Positions 28,701 through 40,700 of a stretch of DNA of 64,000 nt are shown here, piece after piece (position 1 is the first letter of the stretch; each line of letters starts with the position of its first letter). Below the pieces are notes generated by a model that ran no database searches, was not told where the DNA came from, and saw only the letters and a list, made by a program, of their open reading frames with translations. The stretch covers positions 38,071,768 through 38,135,767 of the forward strand of contig JACSVZ010000009.1 in the NCBI GenBank assembly GCA_014706295.1, given 5' to 3'. The position numbers were made by a program, and so were the translations under genes. This DNA is from Lycocorax pyrrhopterus obiensis (taxonomy: Eukaryota; Chordata; Aves; Passeriformes; Paradisaeidae).

Positions 28701-31700
28701 CTCCCCACTATTTCAACAGCTCAAGGAGCTATCCTGCAGTTCACAAAGCCTCACTCTCCATCATCTTAGTATCTCTGGCAAAGACCTGCCCCATTTGGCA
28801 ACTTGCAGCTGGCAGAGGCATGGGAGAAGCCTTATAGCTCAACTCATAAGGCTCTTTATACCATGTACCACTAGGACCCAAGGCTTGACTTTGCCATTAC
28901 TGGTCCTCCAAAAGCAAATATTCGACTCTATTGCTCTTCCTCTGTACTGTAGACCCTGTCTGCAACTCTCCTGGCAAACTGTTCATGGCAGGACAGGACT
29001 CTTCTATGCCCATAAAGTATGAGCCCACGCAAACATCATCCCTGACTGTCCATGACAAAAAGTGCCACAACACAACCTCAGTCCCTCAGAATCAGCCAAG
29101 AATTATTATCCCCACATGGACCTTGTCCAGCAGTGGAACAGAACACAAGAGAGACCTGTGGTGGTAATGCAGCTAGTAAAGAACAACTCACATCACTCTG
29201 CAGGTCGTACACTGTCTTGGCATGGACAACATCGTTCTGGTCCGGCAGGCAGGTCCAGCGGTGCAGAGGGTGCCGGTAATCGACATCACTGACCAGCTCC
29301 TGGCACTTCTTGGCCAACACCACTCCCAGCATGTCCACGGGGCTACTGAAGTGCGTCTTGGTCTTCTCAAAGGCTTTCTTGTATTCTCTGTCACTCTGGA
29401 TCTTGGCCACGTGCATCGACCACATCATCTTGGGGTCATCCTCAATGTTCCTGGCCCCAATGTGGTGGCCCAGCTGTTGGCGATACCCTTCCTTGTACTT
29501 GTACTATGGACAAAAAGTGTTCAGTGAGTGTTAGGCTTGAGTTTTCATAAGGCCCCAGCACCCACTGCGGCATCACCTCCAGAAAACATAGCAGCTGAAG
29601 CCACAGAGAATTTAGAGTGAGAAAAGACTCAGCTCCAGCATGGGCCACAAGGGCTGCTGTGCACTCACATCACTGGCGATGTCCCGGGAAGCTTTTGCAG
29701 ACTTGATGGGAATGGCATCTGCCCGCATGTCGTAGCCCTTCTTCTTCTCCTCCTCCATCGCCTGCTTGTACAGTTTCTGAAACAGACACCACCATGCCCT
29801 CAGACAACGCTGCTTCCCAGGACACGGCAGCGCCCAGGGACAGACACAGCACCCACAGCAACCACCCACCTCACTGAAGTTCACTTTGTTCTGCTGGGCC
29901 AGCAGGATCCCTGGGGTGTCCGGCATGATGTGAATGCTGGTTTTGTCCTTCTCCCAGGCTGAGATGTAGGAGCGCTGGAAAACGAGGAGGGCAGAGGCAG
30001 ATAAGATCACAGAGGTCCAGGGAAACAAACTCAACGAGAAGATCAGCTCCATGAACCAAAGCAAGGGGCCTCTACTTTGCACTGACCCAGGAACACCTTT
30101 CCTTTCCCCAAGGTTTCCAGAGCTTCACCTTTTTCTTTTCCACCCTGTACCCCATTACTGCTCCAACCACACAAAAGAGAGTTTTATCTCAAAGAAGGAA
30201 AACAGATTCCTGAGGCAAGAGAATACAATATCCCACTTGAACAACCCAGGCCATGGAAGGACATAGAACAACATGCTGGGAAATGAAGGTGCTCATTTCC
30301 TTCAGCATGCAAACACAAGGAAATCTCACTTGGTCCATGATTTTGGAGTTGTGCTTTGCCAGCACCATGGGCATCGAGTCAGGAAGGCTCGTGAATTTGA
30401 TGGTGTCTGGGTGCTGACGATACTTCTTGTCACTCAGGATCTCGCTCGCCCTCTTGTTCTTCTCAGCGTCCAAGGATCCAAGTGGGGACCAGCCAATTCC
30501 CCTCAGCCACTGCAGGTCAGACTTGTACACGTTCTGGAAGGACAGGAAAGGACACGATCAGCTTAGCAACCTCCTCATTCCAAGCAACCCCAACTCCTAT
30601 CAAGGGGACCTATTCAGAATGCAGCACATTCTTCTGGGTCAACCCACCAGCCACCAATTCAGTGGTTGTAACCATCTCCTAAGACCCTTCATACCATTCT
30701 CCACTGCACCCAGGTCTTGCCTTTACCAGCTGCTGGTTCTCCAGGTCAAAGACTTGACTCTGTTGCCCTTGCTCTGCCATTCAGATCCCTCCTCCAACAG
30801 TAGAAAGAACACAGGACAGACTACACAAGGTTATCACACAGCCAGTAAAGAACAACTCACATCACTCTGCAGGTCGTACACTGTCTTGGCATGGACAACA
30901 TCGTTCTGGTCCGGCAGGCAGGTCCAGCGGTGCAGAGGGTGCCGGTAATCGACATCACTGACCAGCTCCTGGCACTTCTTAGCCAACACCACTCCCAGCA
31001 TATCCACGGGGCTGCTGAAGTGCGTCTTGGTCTTCTCAAAGGCTTTCTTGTATTCCCTGTCACTCTGGATCTTGGCCACGTGCATCGACCACATCATCTT
31101 GGGGTCATCCTCGATGTTCCTGGCCCCGATGTGGTGGCCCAGCTGTTGGCGATACCCTTCCTTGTACTTGTACTGTAGGAAAAAGAAGTATCCACTGAGT
31201 TTAATTTTAGTCTTTTTACAATCCTAGCAACCCCTGTGACACCACCTCCAGCCAATTTATCAGATGAAACCACAGGGAGTTTACAGTGAGAAAGTGTTCA
31301 GCTGATGACTTGCAATCTATAGCCACAAAAGAATTCACACAACATTATCCTTCTGACAAAACTCACATCTTCCAAGACTCTCCCTGGCCTATATATTAAG
31401 AGCTACTGTTCAATAACTGAGAGGAAGAAAAGTCTCCAAATCATGGAAGCTACACCAAAGACCTGAAGTTCAATAAATACTCCCTACATAAAGAATCATT
31501 TACTGATCTTCAAGAATGATGGCCAAATCAACTCTTACTTAAACTACTGAGGTAATAAAATACAACCACATAGAGACTGACTGGGAGGATTAAATAAAGA
31601 CAGCTAACACATACAGGAATGCAATTTTGTATTAATACCTAGGACTAACAAAAAATTATGCCTTTTTATACAGCTTTAATTTTTACATGAAAATGTAGTT

Positions 31701-34700
31701 TGGGTTTTCTTTCCTCATGCCCAGCTCAGCTGTGTAGCTGCAGAGTCAGGGCCATACAGATTGCCAGTGCTGAGGGCAGCCCAACACCTCAGAACCCCAG
31801 GCTGTTGCATGAGGAGACACTGGCACAAGCTCAGGAGGGACCATGCTTTGGATTATGGCCATCACCCTCCTTGCATAGCTGCACTTCCACATCACCCAGG
31901 CCTTCCCTTGCAACAGTGCACACCCATAACTTGCAAGGACACCTACAGGTGGACAGTGCAGAACCAAAACTTTGATGGACAACTAAATGGCAGTGACAGG
32001 TAATGGATTTGTTGCCCCCATTTGGCTCAGTTGCAAACCCTGGGTTCAACTGCCAGCATGTGGCACCCATGTGACACCGTGTGCCACAAGGGCTGCTGTG
32101 CACTCACATCACTGGCGATGTCCCGGGAAGCTTTTGCAGACTTGATGGGAATGGCATCTGCCCGCATGTCGTAGCCCTTCTTCTTCTCCTCCTCCATCGC
32201 CTGCTTGTACAGTTTCTGAAACAGACACCACCATGCCCTCAGACAACGCTGCTTCCCAGGACATGGCAGCGCCCAGGGACAGACACTGCACCCACAGCAA
32301 CCACCCACCTCACTGAAGTTCACTTTGTTCTGCTGGGCCAGCAGGATCCCTGGGGTGTCCGGCATGATGTGAATGCTGGTTTTGTCCTTCTCCCAGGCTG
32401 AGATGTAGGAGCGCTGGAAAACGAGGAGGGCAGAGGGAGATAAGATCACAGAGGTCCAGGGAAACAAACTCAACGAGAAGATCAGCTCCATGAACCAAAG
32501 CAAGGGGCCTCTACTTTTGCACTGACTAAGGAACTCCTGCCCTTTCCCAAAACTTCCTAATGCTTCACGCTTTTCCACACTGCACCCCATTACTGCTTCA
32601 ACTACACAAATGAAAATTTCATCTCAAACGAGGAACACAAATCCTTGAGGCAAGAGGAGCCAACATTCCCCTTGCACAACTTGGGCCATGGAAGGACCAA
32701 CATCTTGAGAAAGGAAGGCATCTGTTTCCTTCAGGATGCAAACACAAGGAAATCTCACTTGGTCCATGATTTTGGAGTTGTGCTTTGCCAGCACCATGGG
32801 CATCGAGTCAGGAAGGCTCGTGAATTTGATGGTGTCTGGGTGCTGACGATACTTCTTGTCACTCAGGATCTCGCTCGCCCTCTTGTTCTTCTCAGCGTCC
32901 AAGGATCCAAGTGGGGACCAGCCAATGCCCCTCAGCCACTGCAGGTCAGACTTGTACATGTTCTGGAAGGACAGGAAAGGACACAATCAGCTCAGCAACC
33001 CCCTCAATCCAAGCAACCCCAAATGCTACCAATGGATGTTCTCCTGAATGGAACATGTTCCTCTGGGTCAAATCATCAGCCACCCAGTCAGTGGTTATAC
33101 CCACCCTCTAAGGCTCTTCGTACCCTTCCCCACTGCACCCAGGGCTTGCCTTTACCAACTGCTGGTTCACCATAAAAAAAACTTGACTCCCTTGCCCTTC
33201 CCCTTCCACACAGACCGCTCCTTCAAAACTAGAACAGAACACAGGACAGACTACACAAGGTTATCACACAGCCAGTAAAGAACAACTCACATCACTCTGC
33301 AGGTCGTACACTGTCTTGGCATGGACAACGTCGTTCTGGTCCGGCAGGCAGGTCCAGCGGTGCAGAGGGTGCCGGTAATCGATATCACTGACCAGCTCCT
33401 GGCACTTCTTGGCCAGCACCACTCCCAGCATATCCACGGGGCTGCTGAAGTGGGTCTTGGACTTCTCAAAGGCTTTCTTGTATTCCCTGTCACTCTGGAT
33501 CTTGGCCACGTGCATCGACCACATCATCTTGGGGTCATCCTCGATGTTCCTGGCCCCGATGTGGTGGCCCAACTGTTTTCTGTACGCAGTTTTGTATTTA
33601 TACTAATTGAACACAGAAGAAACAATTACCACCTCTTTCCAAGCTGCCATTTCAGTTTCCCTCTTGTTAATATATAGGTTAATCATCTTGCATCTAACAT
33701 ATTTTAATTTGTTTGTTTATTTTCACAACATTTTTATCATTTCATTTAATGTCCAGGAAATATTATGGTATTTCTTATATACTATAATCTTTAAATTATT
33801 GTATTTATTTAATTAACTTTACACCATTAAGAGTTATACAACCTTTGAGGTGGGCAGCAATGTAACAACAATAAAATTTTACATATCTCCTCTCGTTAAA
33901 TATAAACCATTTCTATCCAAGATTATGTGCCTCCTCTGTGCTCCATTCTTATTCTCCCTCTGCAAGACCCACCTCGCTGGCTATGTCTCGGGATGCCTTG
34001 GCTGCCTGGATGGGGATGGCATCAGGAGGAAGGTCATAGCCTTTCTTCTTCAGCTCTTCATATCCTACCTTGTAAAGTTTCTGTTGGAGAAGGATTCAAA
34101 ATAATTAATGCAAATAAAATTCTCTAAAGAGTTTTTCAATGTAACAACTCTCCACCTCCGACTATTGAAAAGAAAGAATGAGTTTCCAAACACAATTTAA
34201 TTAATCAAATTGGACTCCATACCCTGCTATTAATGACATGTATTTTGAAACCTTGGATATAAAATATTTAAAAATTACAATCTGAATTTTTCTGATTATT
34301 TCATTGAAGATCAAAATTTTTTTTTAGCAAATATATTAAACTGAGTGATTCCCAGAGCCTTCTACAGAGGTGAGTAATATAAACCCGTGATTCTCTATAC
34401 CCAGTTTCAAATGCAAACTTACATCACTTGTGTTAATCAAGTTTGATTTAGCCAGCAAAATTTCAGGAGTATCAGGCATGATGTGAACCTGAGTCTTGTC
34501 CTTGTTCCAAGCTTCCCGGTAGAGTATCTGAAAGAGACGCAAAGACCTGGTCTGACCCAAGATTCACCTGCACAGCAGTAATTTCTGTTCCCCTTTTCTC
34601 TGCATTAGCAAAGCAAAGATGTACTAAGCAAGCAGGAGGAATGTTAACAACAAAAGAGACTTAAATCAAAAAATACAATGACTTCTTACTGAAACACAGC

Positions 34701-37700
34701 CTTTCTTCTTTCTTTACATCCATGTAATGCCACAGAAACAGCATTAAGGCAATATATTTACATACTACCTATTAAAGGTCTGATTTGTAGTTATTACTGA
34801 ATAAGTTATCAGCGCTCAAGATCTTCATCTTCTGAACAAGGCACAAAGAGCAGTGAGGCCCTGACTATAAATACCTGCTATTTGTATATTTTAAGCACAT
34901 GTTCTGATAGAGAGATCCTTTTAAAAATGTATATTAATGTATTCACTTATTGAATCCCATCTTCGGTCTCTAGAGGCAACTTACATCACTCCTATTTTTG
35001 GCATTAGATTTTGCCAAAACGATATCCATGGCATCTGGGATACTTGTGAACTTAATAGTGTCTGGGTGCTGCCTGTACTTCTTCTCACTCAGTATTTCAG
35101 AAGCTTTCTTGTTCTTTTCAGATTCCAGAGATCCCAAAGGACTCCATCCAATGCCTCTGAGCCACTGTAGATCTGACTTATACAGGTTCTGTTAAGGATG
35201 AAAATCAAAACCATAGTAGATTATTTCACTGTTCATTGATTAAACCCTATGAAAAGTCTAACTGGCAGTTTAGCTCCGATCTGATCTATACTGGTATCAA
35301 AAGTGAGTTATCAAAGATACTTTCCAAGAAGCAGTAATTATTTCACATGAAAATAAGTGAATTAAACCCAGGGGGAGCTTACATCACTCTGCAGTTCGTT
35401 GACCCTCTTTGCCTCGGTGACATCGACCTGGTCTGGCAGACAAGTCCAGCGGTGCAGTATCCGTTTGTAGTCCACATCACTGACCAGCTCCTGACACTTC
35501 TTAGCCAGAAGGAAGCCCAACATATCCACGGGCATATTGAACTTGGTCTTCCACTTTTCAAAGTCTTTCTTGTACTCCCTCTCACTCTGCATTTTAGCTA
35601 CTTGCATGGACCACAACATCTTGGGATCATCCTGCAAGCTGCGGAACCCGATGTGATGTCCCTGCTGCTTGCGGTATCCTTCTTTGTACTTGAACTGGAA
35701 TGGCAAAGATGGCACCACTCAGATCACAGTAACAAACATACAAGGGTAAAATATACAAGTGAAATATCAATATGATCTCTCATCTTAATGTTTCTCATGA
35801 AATTACCCCTGGAAGTGTCCAAGGCCAGGTTGGACGGGGCTTGGAGCAACCTGGGATAGTGGAGGGTGGCCGTGCCCACAGCAAGGGTGGAACTGAATGA
35901 TCCTTAACGTCCCTTCCAACCCAAACCCTTTTGTGATTCTATGATTCTATAAATAAGCAACTTGTTGTGGCATCTCATGATAAGTTTTAGCAGCCCCTTG
36001 AATAAATAGCATGCATCACTCAGTGTCAGTGAATGCTCTCCCTGGAAAAGAAAGCATCCTTGGAAAGGAAGAGAGCATGGCAATAGGAAGGGTCTCCGGT
36101 GCCATCTGATTCACACACTCACACTGTTCAGAACTCCCTGACACTGACACACTGACATCAAAAATGAATAATGATGAAATACAAAGAAACTTAAGCACAG
36201 GAAACATTTCCTAATGATTAATAAAATCTCTTCCACAAATGCAGGAGTTGTATTTGTACCAAGTTATGGTCACAGCAGTCCATGTGTCACCACATCTGTT
36301 TCAGAGCTGTGATGAGGATTTCTCTGCATAGGCTCTGCGCTCAGCTAATTGGACCAGATTTGGTGCTGCTCTGAAAATGAAGCATCCAAAGGAGCAGAAA
36401 ACTCCTCCCTTTGTGTGACCAGCCAGGTCGTGGACGGACCAAACTTCAGACTTGTTAAGATGTGAAAAAAACGCTTGTTAAATTTGACAAAAACAGCTCA
36501 GGAAGGAGTTTTGTCAGCAGTGCTGGTTTTGACTCCAAGCCACACCTTAGCAGAGAGGTGTATTTCAATTTAGTGTGACTCTGTAGGTTATAACAACCAG
36601 ATCAATGCTTGTCACATTGAGTTAAAATGCTGCTTACATCACTGGCAATGTCCCTTGAAGCTTTGGCAGCTTTCACTGACATGGCTTCAGGTGTGAGGTC
36701 ATAGCCTTTCTTTATCATTTCCTCCCAGCCAAGCTTGTAGAGTTTCTAAAATTGAAAACAATATTAATTAAAACCAGTAATATGTATGTCACCTGCTATT
36801 TAGATACACTAATGATCCATATCACCAAATTCTGGTCACCTCACAGGCTTCAGTTATGAGAGAAGGGCTGCTAGAATGGGAACTGAGAAATGGGAAAGTG
36901 ATAAACAAGAAATGCTGGTCTTCCAAGGCTTAGGAGAGGGACTAAATAGTTTTTCACTATTTAGCAGCTTCCTACTATAGCCTATCGTGAGGATTTGAAA
37001 CATATCTGGAGAAGCTGAAATATATCCGAGACAACTGAACACTTTTTGATTGGCTTAACAAAATTTTAATTAATAAGGCTTTCATGAAGCCATTTAACAG
37101 TCAAGTCAGTTTGTGCACAGTTGATTTTCAGTACAGGCATTCTTAAGTCAAAGATCTGCCTCTGAGCTATTATGCAAAGCAAAACCTGAGTATTTTTTAC
37201 TGGCACAATTGTCACTTTCTCCTATCTGAAAGCTGTGAGAAAAGCTGGAATCACTGCATCTACTTTTTCCCATAGGTTAAGTTAAAAATATACACAATTA
37301 ACTTGTAATTTTAGAGTAAGGAATTTTTAACATGACTGATTTCTGTGCTAAGCATAGAGTACAGACTATGCACTTCCAGACTTCAAAAGCAGGACTTATA
37401 TTTTCCATACCTTATAATGCAATTTAGTCTGTTAGTTTGCTAGCCTGAAGCTGGTACTTATTTTACTCTGAAGATATTACCCACATGAAATTCTTGCCTG
37501 CGTTCTAAATCCCCAGTAGATATTAATTTAAAATGCTGATAGGATGTATCAAAATACTCTACCTGACTGTAGTTTGTCTTGTTCTGTTTGGCCTGTAGAA
37601 TATCTGGTGTGTCTGGCATCACATGGACCTGAGTTTTATCCTTCTCCCAGGCTTGAGTATAAGCATGCTGTGGACAGAAATTCACAGAAAGTTACATCAC

Positions 37701-40700
37701 ATGTGTTAATAGAAATGACAAAAGATGGTTCTTTCAGGGTTTTCATCTTTCCATTTGGATATGGATGGGTAAAAAGGTGAAGGTGCTGACTCAGATTTAT
37801 TTTACTATGTAATGATCTAATCCAGAATCAGCTGAATTATTGTCTGGTCTTGCTTCTAATGAAAACCAACTATCAAGATTTGCAGGACCAGTCATTTCTA
37901 TGTAAGAATGGGAAGAACACAGGTTGGAGAAAAATGAGAAGAGATTTGTTTAATCAATGCTGTTTATCAGTAACCGTTTCATTGAGGAAAAAAATGAAAA
38001 AAGAGGAGCCTGTGACAGTTGTTTTTCGCAGGGAAATGCTGCTACATAAAGGTGTGACAGAGATTTACACACTGGTTATTGGAATGGATTACGTGTGAAT
38101 GCCTGCCTGGCTTTTCCCCTAATTACTCACTTTGTTCATGATATTTGCATTCTGCTTTGCAAGGACCAGGTCCATGGCATCATTCTGTTTGGTGAAGGGC
38201 AATATGCTGGGGTGCTGGCGGTACTTCTGATCACTCGCAATCTCCGTGGCTTTCTTTGACTTCTCCACGTCCAGAGAACCCATGGGATTCCAACCAATCC
38301 CTTTGAACCACTCCTTATAATCCTGCTTGTACTCATTCTGCCAAACAGGACACAAAAGCAAAGTTTACAATGTACAAACAGCTCAAACAAAATGATCCTG
38401 TTCTTTCCAAAATGCAGCCATGATGCAAAAACAAAAGCCACCAAAAGAAAACATCTCATACAAAATAATGCTGTTCTTTCCAAACTGCGCCATGATGTAA
38501 AAACAAAAGTCACAAAAAGAAAACTCACATCACTTTGGATCTGATTCATGTTTCTGTACAGCTCCAAACTCATTGCATCTGGCAGGAGCATGTACTGGTG
38601 GATCAGGCGTTTGTAGTTGGTGTTGGTCACACGGTCCTGGGCCTCCTTGGCTGCCACCACGCTGAGGGCATCAGAAGGTGTCTGGTAATTAGTCTTGCTC
38701 TGCTCATAGGCCTTCTTGTACTCCCTGTCTGACTGCATCTTGGCCACTTGCATGCAATGGACAAGTTTGGGATCATCCTGGAGGCTGCGGAAGCCGACGA
38801 GTTTCCCCTTGTCTTGTTCGTACCCTAATTTGTATTTATACTGGAAGAGAACAGAAACAGAGAGTTTAATTAATTTAGATTTGAAATTAAGGGAAAAATT
38901 CCTGGCTGTGAGGGCGGTGAGGCCCTGGCACAGGGTGCCCAGAGAAGCTGTGGCTGCCCCTGGATCCCTGGAAGTGTCCAAGGCCAGGCTGGAGCATCCT
39001 GCGATAGTGGAAGGTGTCCCTGCCCCTTTTTTCTCCCAAGAACTTACATCACTGGCAATATCCCTGGAAGCTTTGGCAGCTTTGACAGGAATAGCATCTT
39101 CCCTGAGATCATATCCTTTCTTCCTGATTTCTTCAAATGAAGATCTATACATTTTCTGTAAAAAGAAAAAGTGACGTCTTTAAAAAAAGCAAAAATCTGC
39201 ATATTTTCCACATGCACAGATATTGGTGAGAAGTTACATCTATAAGGATGCCAGCTTAAAAAATAAAAAGAGATAAAAATGTCTATTTCTGCCCACATGG
39301 AAGATGTGCACAATTACAAGCAGTCCTTTATTTAGCATACGCAGATTTAACAACTGGCTACCAAAACCGGCCTATAATGTAATTTTTTCCCAAAAGAACA
39401 GGTGCTACCTACAAACATTTTGAATCCTGTACAAAACTTTGTGCATGGGGAAATAAAATAATCAATAATAAAGTAATAAATACAGTAACAAACATGAATA
39501 GTACTCAAAGTCTACTATTTTGTTAGCAGCTGCTATATTTTAATGACCTCCATGAACATATCACAACCTGACTATAAACATGGCTTTGTCTTGGAAATTT
39601 TGGGTATTTAATTTTGGGGAAGGAAGCAGGGAAAAGGAAAATTAATAGGTTTTGTGAAATTACTGCAGGTTAGTAAGGTGAGACTTTTGTATGCTCTCAT
39701 CTCACTTACTCCTAATCAAAAAAATAAGAGCAAGGTCACAGCCTTACAAACAATACTCACTTCACTTAAATTGAGTGCATTTGCTTTTGCTAAAGCAATC
39801 TGTGGAATATCTGGAGTGATGTGAACTTTCTTTTTGTCTTCTTCCCAGGCTTGTTTGTACTTGTGCTGGAAGGATTTAAAAAATAGAGATCTCAACATCT
39901 CTAACTATTAAATAAAACAATTTAAAAGACTATTTCCTACTTGAAATCCAAACTGCCTTGACAATGATGTATTACTACCATGGGAGGCACACATCTTTTT
40001 ATTTTAGCACTTAAAGCACATTAGCTTGATTTAGAAATCAAGTTTTCTAAAGCTCTGCATACAATAGGATTGACTATTAAATCAGATGTAGATTGTTTCC
40101 TACTTCTGCAAGCTTAAATGAATTTTGATGAGTACTTTCTTACCTCATCCATGATTTTGGCATTATTTAAAGCTAAGACCATGTTCATAGAATCCATAGG
40201 AACAGAGTACTTCAACTTGTCTGGATGCTGGCGATATTTCTTCTCACTAACAATTTCCATGGCTTTTTTGTTCTTCTCAGCTTCCAGGGAGCCCAGTGGG
40301 AGCCACCCAACACCCTTCATAGTTTCATCATACTCTGCTTTGTATTGATTCTGGAGGCAGAAAGTAGATAAAAACCAATATGAAGCATAAAATAGCTGAT
40401 AAATTTCAAAGTACAAGATAAAATGTATTAAGGGAAGTGAAGCTCTTCCTGTCTTGGTCTGCACATGACTATTGCTCCTGAAGAGCCTGATGGGACATGT
40501 AAGGAGTAAATATCCATAAAATGACTTATTTCTAAGCTCAAATTCTTTAATTTAATATTTCAGAGGAAAACAAAATGGCTGTAATTGTTGAAAAACTTGT
40601 TTAATTTGCTACATTTTAGAATACACCTAATTTCACTCAGAAAATAATACTATTTATCTTACAGTGTTTTTTCATAAACCAAGCAGCTTTGTATTCACAG

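Larger units (their letters stand above)
25448..33568 (-). repeat. Four-copy tandem array of NEB super-repeat blocks
   Basis: Each copy holds one complete four-exon super-repeat with its introns. Equivalent 312-nt exons start at 25370, 27195, 29192, 30861 and 33291, giving spacings of 1825, 1997, 1669 and 2430 bp. Exons and most introns look nearly identical by eye. Both array edges fall inside 312-nt exons. Shared residues (SEIMNQ in units 7-8, SKIMDQ in 5-6) suggest pairwise rounds of duplication or conversion. Confidence 0.9.

Noticed and set aside
31700..32103. Overlapping small open frames on both strands in the diverged array intron
   Set aside because: There is no family similarity, no shared frame with nebulin, and no splice sites in phase.
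13059..33677. Long plus-strand open frames over the 312-nt exons (for example 13059-13472, 17235-17576, 25292-25777)
   Set aside because: They are antisense shadows of GC3-rich nebulin exons, recur with every paralogous exon, and change wherever the nebulin exon ends.
36010..36160. Imperfect inverted repeat (CAGTGTCAG and CTGACACTG about 110 bp apart)
   Set aside because: The arms are only about nine bases with no terminal structure or target duplication, within expectation for intronic sequence.
38136..39152. A single 338-codon minus-strand frame as an unspliced gene
   Set aside because: It joins two true nebulin exons through an open 207-nt intron, then leaves the nebulin frame after the next donor. 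It is reported only as possible intron retention.
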